This document shows positions 1 through 5,923 of a DNA stretch of 10,906 nt, one piece after another. The DNA is taken from positions 1-10,906 of the forward strand of contig JAZNBZ010000185.1 of assembly GCA_045587285.1 (NCBI GenBank). The letters are read 5' to 3'. The notes under the pieces were generated by a model. That model was not told the DNA's origin. It was given only the letters and a program-made list of their open reading frames with translations, and did no database searches. A program made the position numbers and the translations under genes. The first letter of the stretch is position 1; each line of letters starts with the position of its first letter. The stretch comes from Flemingiibacterium sp045587285. Its GTDB lineage: Bacteria; Bacillota; Clostridia; Oscillospirales; CAG-272.

Positions 1-1173
1 GCCGAGAACGGCGGTGTAGGTCTGGTTTGCGTATACCGTATTATCGTAATTTACTTTGCGCATATTCACGCACATGTCGATCTTGCCGACAGCCTCGGTG
101 TAGGAGATTATCTCGCGGTAAACGTCGTTGTAGGCATAAAGCCCGACGTAGCCGCCGAATTTATAGAGCTTGCCGTCACGCTCGGTGAAAAGCGGCAGTC
201 CCGACACCTTTGTGTTCATAAATTTATCGGCAAGCTCGGGGGTGAAAACTTCCTCTAAAAATGAGCGAAGCTCTGTGAGTGAGCTTGCAAGACCGTAGTG
301 GTCGTACTGCTGTGTGAAGCCGTTTTCGTCGACCGCTTCGAAGGAGTCACCGTCACCGAGGTAGGCGGATGTGTGGCCCGTGAAGTGTGCGGCAAGTGCT
401 TCGGCTTTCAAGAACGTAGCGGCGATGTCTTTCGCGTAGTCGTATCCGAGAGCGAGCGTCGATATACTGTCGCATACGTAGAAGTTATCGAATACCCAGC
501 GTCCGTCCTCGTATATGAGCATCATTTCCTGAACGGCAATCGCCGCGGTGTACCATATATCGTCAGTATCCACGAGCGCATAATCGCGCACGTTAATGAA
601 GCGTGCGACGGAGATGGTCGTGTCGTCGATAACCTCATATTCGACGTGTGAGCTACCGGCGCTTATATCCGTGCCGCGGTCAGCCGGAGCAACGTGTAGC
701 CGTCCGTCAATTTCGCGGTACTGGAACGCAAGCATCTCCTCAAGCTTATGCTCGGTAAGCGCCTTCGAGAAGCATTCGCGAAAACGTGCTTCGAGGTCAG
801 CCGTCGTTTCGTAGTCGCGCACGGGTAAATAGTACATTGTGTATACCGCTTCGCTCGATCCGTACGTAACGTCAATGATTACCGGCTCAGTGCCGCCGAT
901 GGCATCGAGCGATGAAATCTCTATCTGATTCCATATCGAGCTTGCGTGCTCGAAAACGCGCATTATATCCTCCTCGGAGGGTATCGCGGGATCGGTGAGT
1001 ATTTTAAATCCCGTTGTAGAGGTGTCTTCGGTGTCGGGCGTGTCTGTTGTGTCGCCGAGCTCCACGGTGTCATCATCGGGAAGGTCATTACCGCGTCCCG
1101 AAATTGTGCAGGCGCACAGCGAGAGCGCGAGCGCGCACGCGAGTATGACGGATAATAAATGATACAGCTTCAT
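1..1173 (-). CDS. Secreted lipoprotein with two related domains, C-terminus beyond window (partial)
   Basis: The minus strand reads without a stop from the ATG at 1171-1173 to the window edge (391 codons). GGAGG at 1182-1186 (minus strand) lies 8 nt before the start. Residues 1-22 form a lipoprotein signal: short basic start (MKLYH), hydrophobic core, and lipobox L-C-A-C with the lipid-bearing cysteine at 22. An acidic Asp/Thr-rich linker follows (about 27-52), as in surface-anchored lipoproteins. The rest seems to hold two related units. The first has F-[ST]-x-A-L-T around 135-140, then DGRL at 156-159 followed by ADRG. The second has EEVFTPELAD at 307-316, then DGKLY at 333-337. Between them is YEDGRWVFDNF (221-231). 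Domains with a 'leader helix - DGKLY - DRG - GW-V' layout occur in clostridial lipoproteins annotated as IseA-like (inhibitors of DL-endopeptidases). That assignment is recalled from pattern only. The gene is divergent from the DUF386 gene. No clear promoter of its own was found. Confidence 0.85.
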   Translation of the reverse strand, partial: MKLYHLLSVILACALALSLCACTISGRGNDLPDDDTVELGDTTDTPDTEDTSTTGFKILTDPAIPSEEDIMRVFEHASSIWNQIEISSLDAIGGTEPVIIDVTYGSSEAVYTMYYLPVRDYETTADLEARFRECFSKALTEHKLEEMLAFQYREIDGRLHVAPADRGTDISAGSSHVEYEVIDDTTISVARFINVRDYALVDTDDIWYTAAIAVQEMMLIYEDGRWVFDNFYVCDSISTLALGYDYAKDIAATFLKAEALAAHFTGHTSAYLGDGDSFEAVDENGFTQQYDHYGLASSLTELRSFLEEVFTPELADKFMNTKVSGLPLFTERDGKLYKFGGYVGLYAYNDVYREIISYTEAVGKIDMCVNMRKVNYDNTVYANQTYTAVLG

Positions 1174-1243
1174 AGTAAATACCTCCGTTGGTTGATACTC
1201 TTTAGACGCGCGAAAAATAAAAAAGTTCCGCAAAATAAAAAAC

Positions 1244-1272
1244 TTGACAATAATTTTTTTCTGTGCTATACT
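1244..1272 (+). promoter_or_regulatory. Sigma-A promoter of the DUF386 gene
   Basis: A perfect -35 box TTGACA (1244-1249) and a -10 box TATACT (1267-1272) are separated by 17 bp. TGC directly before the -10 box makes an extended -10. Transcription would start near 1279, leaving a leader of about 30 nt with an AAAGGGA ribosome site (1296-1302) 6 nt before the ATG. This is one of the two best promoters in the window. Confidence 0.85.
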
Positions 1273-1308
1273 TGATTTGCAAAATACGTTTCACGAAAGG
1301 GAATAGCT

Positions 1309-1746
1309 ATGATATTCGGCAATATTAAAACCTTTAAATCCTGCGGTATGGTTTCCGCAGATCTCGAAAAGTACATAGAGCTTCTTAAAACCATTAAGCC
1401 CGACATCGAAAACGGCAGCTACAAGCTTGTGGGCGATGCTTACTACAACGTAGTCACCATCAATCAGGCACCTGCCGAGGGTAAGAAGTACGAAACTCAC
1501 AAGAAGTTTATCGACATTCAGTACGTGTTCGAGGGCAGCGAGCAGATCGTTTACGCAGACCTTCAGACGCTTACCGTTACCGATCCCTACGACGCTGAAA
1601 AGGACTGTGCACTTGAGGTTGGAGAGGGTGTTACTCTTACCCTTAATACCGGCGATTTCGCCGTGTTCTGTCCCGAGGACGCGCATATGCCCGGCGTTGG
1701 CAACGGCACGTCGCGCAAGGTTATCGTAAAGGTGCCGGTTAAATAA
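1309..1746 (+). CDS. YhcH/YjgK/YiaL (DUF386) family protein, possible sugar mutarotase
   Basis: This cytoplasmic protein of 145 aa has the usual length of the YhcH/YjgK/YiaL family, a single beta-barrel (cupin-like) fold. Family members include TabA, EbgC and the sialic-acid anomerase NanQ, which speed anomer interconversion of sugars or sugar acids. Recognisable family features are the N-terminal MIFGNI, the Y-E-T-H-K-K-F-I-D-I-Q-Y block at 61-72 (Glu62, His64 and Asp69 probably line the metal or substrate site), and the F-x-P-x-D-A-H-M-P-G block at 120-129 with His126. A basic strand ending in KVPVK closes the protein. The gene has its own strong promoter and its own terminator, so it is a single-gene unit rather than part of the transporter operon. 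No sugar-catabolic gene lies nearby in the window, so the substrate cannot be inferred. The family is secure; the enzymatic role is inferred from homologues. Confidence 0.9.
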   Translation: MIFGNIKTFKSCGMVSADLEKYIELLKTIKPDIENGSYKLVGDAYYNVVTINQAPAEGKKYETHKKFIDIQYVFEGSEQIVYADLQTLTVTDPYDAEKDCALEVGEGVTLTLNTGDFAVFCPEDAHMPGVGNGTSRKVIVKVPVK

Positions 1747-1760
1747 GCGAAAATATGAAA

Positions 1761-1787
1761 AGCACGCTCCGCCGAGCGTGCTTTTTT
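1761..1787 (+). terminator. Intrinsic terminator after the DUF386 gene
   Basis: A 9-bp perfect stem (AGCACGCTC, 1761-1769, with GAGCGTGCT, 1774-1782) has a 4-nt loop and runs into TTTTTT (1782-1787). It begins 14 nt after the stop codon at 1744-1746. Upstream A residues could lengthen the stem with the T run, so it may also work weakly on the other strand. Confidence 0.92.
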
Positions 1788-1839
1788 GCGTATATATTAA
1801 GAGAATGAAGCGGCTTTTTGAACGAAAACCGACTTTTTT

Positions 1840-1869
1840 GTGACATTTCCAACAAAATCGTGCTACTAT
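1840..1869 (+). promoter_or_regulatory. Possible upstream second promoter for the opp operon
   Basis: GTGACA (1840-1845) and TACTAT (1864-1869) are 18 bp apart, with TGC before the -10 element. The match is moderate. If active it would give a second start about 65 nt upstream of the main promoter at 1907-1935. Confidence 0.3.
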
Positions 1870-1906
1870 ATTAAAAATATTTTTCGCAATAACCATTAAA
1901 AAGCCC

Positions 1907-1935
1907 TTGCAAAACTCGGCGAGATATGGTATAAT
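1907..1935 (+). promoter_or_regulatory. Main sigma-A promoter of the oligopeptide transporter operon
   Basis: The -35 box TTGCAA (1907-1912) and the perfect -10 box TATAAT (1930-1935) are 17 bp apart, and TGG before the -10 makes it an extended -10 promoter. Transcription would start near 1942, giving a 5' leader of about 135 nt before the start codon at 2077. No operator-like palindrome clearly overlaps the promoter. Confidence 0.85.
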
Positions 1936-1946
1936 ATTGGCGTATA

Positions 1947-2034
1947 AAACGAAAAACTGTTATAATAATGCTTGCGAATGTATCTTTCTGCCGTAGAAGA
2001 ACCAAGAGGAAGCATTATTTTGCTGTTTTCGTTT
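1947..2034 (+). promoter_or_regulatory. Structured 5' leader of the binding-protein gene
   Basis: The two ends of the leader are complementary. AAACGAAAA (1947-1955) pairs with TTTTCGTTT (2026-2034), and inside it AATAATGCTT (1964-1973) pairs perfectly with AAGCATTATT (2010-2019). The closed arm has an apical loop of 36 nt and a small internal loop. The fold starts about 5 nt from the predicted transcript end, which suits a 5' stabilising hairpin or a regulatory element. No known riboswitch core was recognised. Confidence 0.5.
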
Positions 2035-2038
2035 AACA

Positions 2039-2053
2039 TTGCGCAAAGCGCAA
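2039..2053 (+). other. Small hairpin just upstream of the oppA ribosome-binding site
   Basis: TTGCGC (2039-2044), an AAA loop and GCGCAA (2048-2053) form a perfect 6-bp hairpin ending 10 nt before GGAGG. No T run follows, so it is not a terminator. It may keep the ribosome site exposed or form part of the leader fold. Confidence 0.45.
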
Positions 2054-2063
2054 AATATTTTAT

Positions 2064-2068
2064 GGAGG
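2064..2068 (+). promoter_or_regulatory. Ribosome-binding site that fixes the oppA start
   Basis: GGAGG lies 8 nt before the ATG at 2077. It identifies that ATG as the start, rather than the in-frame TTG at 1972 or ATG at 1978. These would put 35 or 33 extra residues in front of the signal peptide and have no ribosome site. Confidence 0.9.
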
Positions 2069-2076
2069 TTTTTGCT

Positions 2077-4611
2077 ATGAGCAATACCAAGAGAATTGTA
2101 AGTATCATTCTCGCGGCTCTTATGGTAATGTCTGTTGCTTTTGCTGCAGTTTCCTGCGACAAGAATCCCGCTGACGACACCATTGTAGCTCACGATTATA
2201 CTTACAAGACCTACACCACCGCACTTGGCACCAACTGGAATAATCATACTTGGGAAACCAACGCTGACGATTCCATCCAGTCCTACATTTCTTCTCCCTT
2301 CGTTGATATGTCCATTCTCGATTCGAAGAACGGCGTATATCAGTGGGTTTATGAAATGGCAACCGCTATCACCGACGTTACCGCAGATCATCCCGAGGAT
2401 CTCGAGAAGTACGGTGTAACCCTTCCCGAGGGCGCAACCACTGCTGATGCAGGTTACGTTTTCGAGATCGCGCTTAACCCCAACGCAAAGTGGGAGAACG
2501 GCGAGGCTATCACTTCTGAGGACTACATCGAGTCTATGAAGCGCCTCCTCGACTCCAAGATGAGAAACTACCGCGCTAACCTGTACTATGCAGGTGAGTC
2601 CGCAGTAGCAGGCGGTCTTGCATACTACAACTCCGAGGCTCCTATCTACGACGTTGTAGTTCCCGCATACACCGACACTCCCGACTACTCCTTCGACCTC
2701 ACTGCTAACGACGTTTACATCGCTCCTACCTCTGAGGGCATGACCATGGCTTCCTACAGCTTCGGCTGGATGGCAGACAACGGTTATATCGATGCTGCTA
2801 ACTACAAGTCCATTGCTGACACCGCTAACGCATACGGCTACGTTAAGGTTACCGATGAGAACAAGGCAGCTATCGAGCAGATGATGGACGAGTACCTCGC
2901 TGCATTCGGTCTCACTCTCTACAACGAGGACGGCACCGTTAACAACGAGATGTATATGGAGTTCCTCTTCTACTTCACCGGCGAGTACGGCGAAAAGGTT
3001 GAATTCGATAAGGTTGGTCTTTACGCAGTTGATGAGTACACCATCCGCTACGTAACCCAGACCTACATCGGCTACAACTACTTCCTCACCTCGTGCACCT
3101 CTACTTGGCTCGTTTACGTACCTCTGTACGATGAGCTCAAGGACACCACCGGTGAGCTTGTAACCACCACCTACGGCACCTCCAAGGAGACCTCGATGTC
3201 CTACGGTACTTACAAGATCGAGTCCCTCCAGGAAGAAAAGCAGATCGTATTCGTTCAGAACGAAGAATGGTACGGTTGGGACCGTGACGCTGCAGGCGAG
3301 CTTGTACGTGACGAAGAGGGCAACCTCGTTTCCACCACCAACTTCGAGGTAGACGGCGAAAAGAAGCGTCAGTACACCACCACCAAGGTAGTTATCGACG
3401 TTATGGACGAGGCTACTGCAAAGCAGGCGTTCCTCAAGGGTGAACTCTCCGACTGGTCGCCTTCCGCAGACGAGCTTTCCACCTACAGCCTTTCCGATCA
3501 GCTTTACAAGGTTGACGAGACCTACACTATGTCCTTCTTCTTCAACACTAACCTTGACGACCTGAAGGAAATGGACGCATCCAAGGGCAACGTAAACTCC
3601 GTAGTTCTTTCCAACACGAACTTCCGTAAGGGCTTCTCGCTTGCGATCGATCGCGCTGAGTTCGTTACCGCTACTCAGGCTTACAAGCCTGCATTCTCCC
3701 TTATGAACAGCCTCTACTTCTACGACATCTATGATGATGACAAGGAAGACGGCGTTGACGGTCCTAACACTAACTACCGTAACACCGACGAGGCTATGAC
3801 CGCTATCGTTAACCTCTACGGTGTTGAGTACGGCGAGGGCAAGGCGTATGCAACCCTCAAGGAAGCACACGACTCCATCACCGGTTACAACCTCACCGAG
3901 GCTAAGAACCTTATGAAGACCGCTTGCGATGAGCTCGTTGCTGCAGGTATCTACACCGCAGGCGACGCTATCACCATCAAGATCGGCTGGGCTAAGGGTG
4001 CTCTTACTTCTGACGATAACAAGCAGCTTGCTCTTATGAACAAGTACATCAATGCAGCAGCAGAGGGCTCGGGCTTCGGCACCATCACTCTCGAGGCTGT
4101 TGGTAACATTGACAACCGTTACGACGCAGTTCCCGGCGGCGAGTACGCTATCGGTTACGGCGCTTGGGGCGGTGCAGCGTTCTACCCCTTCAGAAACTTC
4201 CAGGTTTATATGGATCCCGATCAGTACTCCATCAACGAGGCTGCTAACTACGATCCTACCACCGAAACTCTCACCCTCAACATCGGCGGTGAGGACGTTA
4301 CTATGACTTGGCAGGCTTGGTCCGGCTCGATGATCGGTGCAGGTCAGTTCGCTTCTGCGGCTACTTCCACTAAGCTTGAGATCACCTCTAAGCTTGAGGA
4401 AGCATTCCTTAAGACCTACTACCGCATCCCGCTCTGCGCTACCACCATCTGCTCGATGCTCTCTTATCAGTGCAGCTACTACACCGAGGACTACAACATT
4501 ATGTACGGCTTCGGCGGCAGCCGCCTTATGAGCTACAACTACGACGATGCTGAATGGGCAACGTTCGTAGCAGATCAGATTGCAGAGCTCGGCGAGCTTG
4601 ACTATCAGTAA
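2077..4611 (+). CDS. oppA: Peptide ABC transporter substrate-binding lipoprotein, large OppA type
   Basis: This is the extracellular receptor (844 aa) of the oligopeptide importer encoded downstream, from the SBP_bac_5 / OppA-AmiA-DppA family. The start at 2077 follows a GGAGG site and gives a proper lipoprotein signal: basic MSNTKR, hydrophobic 7-25, and lipobox A-V-S-C with the lipidated Cys at 27. The family N-terminal motif is clear at 126-158: a strand-forming F-E-I-A-L, then K-W-E-N-G-E-A-I-T-S-E-D-Y. A second family motif, FRKGFSLAIDRAEF (516-529), matches the 'R-A-(I)-x-x-A-I-D-R' helix. Classical OppA proteins are about 540 aa; the extra length lies mainly in 160-400 and 550-600, which are acidic and tyrosine-rich. 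Codon use is unlike its neighbours: ACC, TCC, GCA/GCT, AAC and TAC dominate and NCG codons are rare, as in highly expressed genes. The ligand is inferred to be peptides from the attached OppBCDF set. Confidence 0.9.
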   Translation: MSNTKRIVSIILAALMVMSVAFAAVSCDKNPADDTIVAHDYTYKTYTTALGTNWNNHTWETNADDSIQSYISSPFVDMSILDSKNGVYQWVYEMATAITDVTADHPEDLEKYGVTLPEGATTADAGYVFEIALNPNAKWENGEAITSEDYIESMKRLLDSKMRNYRANLYYAGESAVAGGLAYYNSEAPIYDVVVPAYTDTPDYSFDLTANDVYIAPTSEGMTMASYSFGWMADNGYIDAANYKSIADTANAYGYVKVTDENKAAIEQMMDEYLAAFGLTLYNEDGTVNNEMYMEFLFYFTGEYGEKVEFDKVGLYAVDEYTIRYVTQTYIGYNYFLTSCTSTWLVYVPLYDELKDTTGELVTTTYGTSKETSMSYGTYKIESLQEEKQIVFVQNEEWYGWDRDAAGELVRDEEGNLVSTTNFEVDGEKKRQYTTTKVVIDVMDEATAKQAFLKGELSDWSPSADELSTYSLSDQLYKVDETYTMSFFFNTNLDDLKEMDASKGNVNSVVLSNTNFRKGFSLAIDRAEFVTATQAYKPAFSLMNSLYFYDIYDDDKEDGVDGPNTNYRNTDEAMTAIVNLYGVEYGEGKAYATLKEAHDSITGYNLTEAKNLMKTACDELVAAGIYTAGDAITIKIGWAKGALTSDDNKQLALMNKYINAAAEGSGFGTITLEAVGNIDNRYDAVPGGEYAIGYGAWGGAAFYPFRNFQVYMDPDQYSINEAANYDPTTETLTLNIGGEDVTMTWQAWSGSMIGAGQFASAATSTKLEITSKLEEAFLKTYYRIPLCATTICSMLSYQCSYYTEDYNIMYGFGGSRLMSYNYDDAEWATFVADQIAELGELDYQ

Positions 4612-4661
4612 TTAGGGCGCTCGTGGCATAGCCACAAAGGCTTTAGCTGAAGGTTATTCAA

Positions 4662-4696
4662 TAAGACAATGGGAGATTTTTTCTCCCATTGTCTTA
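4662..4696 (+). terminator. Long stem-loop after oppA (partial terminator or 3' stabiliser)
   Basis: A 15-bp perfect stem (4662-4676 with 4682-4696, core AAGACAATGGGAGA) closes a five-T loop, 50 nt after the oppA stop. The T run is in the loop; only AATATATTT follows the stem, so termination is probably incomplete. Stem-loops at this place in binding-protein operons protect the upstream mRNA and lower expression of the membrane genes. That role is inferred here. Confidence 0.6.
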
Positions 4697-4956
4697 ATAT
4701 ATTTCCTTGACGCTTTAATCCGATACCAAGTTAAAAATACATTGTGTGCAGAGTTTTGGAAATACTATTTTGCATACAAGGCAAGAGTTTTGGTCGCAAG
4801 GACCGACTCCGCGTGGTCGTTCATATAACGCTTACGTTTGATGTGACCGACCACATGGGGTCGACCCTATGTATAACAGTATAATGCGGCAGCTTCAGAG
4901 GCTGTCGGCGCGAACTTATCAAAGCAGACTATTTGACCGAAAAGGGGAAATGAATT
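4697..4956 (+). other. Noncoding spacer between oppA and oppB with repeated complementary motifs
   Basis: No gene is seen between 4612 and 4956. Besides the long stem-loop and a small hairpin GTGGC-ATA-GCCAC (4623-4635), the spacer holds: a direct repeat AGAGTTTTGG (4750-4759 and 4784-4793); GGTCG at 4792, 4815 and 4859, facing CGACC at 4848 and 4862; a nested arm GTGGTCG (4813-4819) with CGACCAC (4848-4854) enclosing AACG-CTTA-CGTT (4827-4838); the palindrome GGGTCGACCC (4858-4867); and an 8-bp hairpin with G-U pairs (4887-4907). The alternative partners allow more than one fold. A lone TATAAT (4880-4885) lacks a -35 box at the right distance, so a separate oppB promoter is not established. 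No known riboswitch or T-box core was recognised. Confidence 0.5.
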
Positions 4957-5922
4957 ATGAGTCAATTCAAATACATTGTAAAAAGACTTCTCCTGATGTT
5001 CTTCACGCTGTTCGTCATCACGACGATATGCTTTATGCTCATCAGGGCGCTGCCGTTCGAGCTTCCGCAGGACAAAAACCTCGCGGACGTTATTAAGGCA
5101 AGACGTACCGCGCTTGGATACGACAAGCCGCTTCTCGTGCAGTTCGGCATTTATTTAAAGAACATATTTACCGATCTTGACTTCGGTACGTCGTGGTATA
5201 TTGCCTATAATAAGCCTGCGCTTGGCACGCTTCTCGGCAGACTTCTTCCCACCGTACTCGTCAATCTCTATTCGCTGCTTTTCTCGATTCCGATAGGCAT
5301 CGCGTTCGGCGTGCTTGCGGCTATAAAGAAGAACAAGTGGCAGGACCACGTTATAAGCACGGGCGTTATGCTTTTCGTGTCTATCCCGAGCTACGTTTAC
5401 GCATTCCTCGTTCAGTATATTTTCTACTTTAAGCTCGGCTGGTTCCCGCAGGTGCTTTACTCGCTTGCCGATGCAGGCGGCTCGTATTTCACCGGAAAGA
5501 TGTTCTACAGTATGGTGCTTCCCATACTTGCGCTTTCGTTCGGTGAGATAGCAGGTCTTTGCCGCTTCACCCGTGCGGAGCTTACCGAAACGCTGACGTC
5601 TGACTATATGCTCCTTGCGCGTACCAAGGGACTTACCCGCGCGCAGGCTACTACCCGTCACGCGCTCAAGAACGCTATGGTTCCGATACTCCCGATGATA
5701 ATCTCGAGCTTTATCGGTATCCTCGGCGGTTCTATGATAATCGAGCAGATATTCTCGATTCCCGGCGTCGGACAGCTCTATATCAAGGCGGTTCAGCTCC
5801 TTGACTACGACGTATTTATGGTTGACTCCATATTCTATACCTTTATCGGACTTCTTGCAGGTATCGTTGTTGACATAAGCTACGGCTTCATCGATCCTCG
5901 CATCAGAATGGGGGAAAAGTAA
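4957..5922 (+). CDS. oppB: Oligopeptide ABC transporter permease, OppB type
   Basis: This inner channel subunit (321 aa, normal family length) has six predicted membrane segments, near residues 10-30, 97-122, 132-158, 185-202, 242-262 and 288-309. The first extracytoplasmic region carries the usual D-F-G-T-S motif (75-79) of OppB/DppB proteins. The cytoplasmic EAA loop that docks on the ATPases is well conserved around 216-240: D-Y-M-L-L-A-R-T-K-G-L-T followed by H-A-L-K-N-A. The C-terminal D-P-R-I-R is a common ending for the family. The ATG at 4957 follows AAGGGGA (4942-4948) by 8 nt. The stop is 1 nt before the oppC start, so the two are translationally linked. Codon use is richer in ACG, GCG and TCG than in oppA, suggesting lower expression. 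Assignment to OppB rather than DppB rests on the Ami/Opp-like ATPases downstream. Confidence 0.93.
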   Translation: MSQFKYIVKRLLLMFFTLFVITTICFMLIRALPFELPQDKNLADVIKARRTALGYDKPLLVQFGIYLKNIFTDLDFGTSWYIAYNKPALGTLLGRLLPTVLVNLYSLLFSIPIGIAFGVLAAIKKNKWQDHVISTGVMLFVSIPSYVYAFLVQYIFYFKLGWFPQVLYSLADAGGSYFTGKMFYSMVLPILALSFGEIAGLCRFTRAELTETLTSDYMLLARTKGLTRAQATTRHALKNAMVPILPMIISSFIGILGGSMIIEQIFSIPGVGQLYIKAVQLLDYDVFMVDSIFYTFIGLLAGIVVDISYGFIDPRIRMGEK

Positions 5923-5923
5923 T

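Noticed and set aside
298..1155. Short plus-strand open frames opposite the left-edge lipoprotein gene
   Set aside because: The minus-strand frame is open for 391 codons and has a ribosome site and a lipoprotein signal. The plus-strand frames are fragments with none of these.
1972..2076. Extension of oppA upstream to the TTG at 1972 or the ATG at 1978
   Set aside because: No ribosome site precedes either codon, and the extra residues would bury the lipoprotein signal. GGAGG at 2064-2068 clearly serves the ATG at 2077.
1960..3870. A 636-codon open frame on the minus strand opposite oppA
   Set aside because: It lies antisense to a clear OppA gene with family motifs. The biased codon use of oppA leaves few stop codons in this antisense frame. 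It has no convincing start signal and no recognisable protein features.
4880..4885. Perfect TATAAT upstream of oppB as a second operon promoter
   Set aside because: No -35 box at 16-18 bp and no TG extension were found, so it is recorded only as part of the spacer.
4612..4956. A known riboswitch or T-box in the oppA-oppB spacer
   Set aside because: No conserved core of a class I know was recognised; only unclassified pairing motifs are visible.
4869..5096. A 75-codon plus-strand open frame overlapping the start of oppB
   Set aside because: It overlaps oppB in another frame, has no ribosome site and no protein-like composition.
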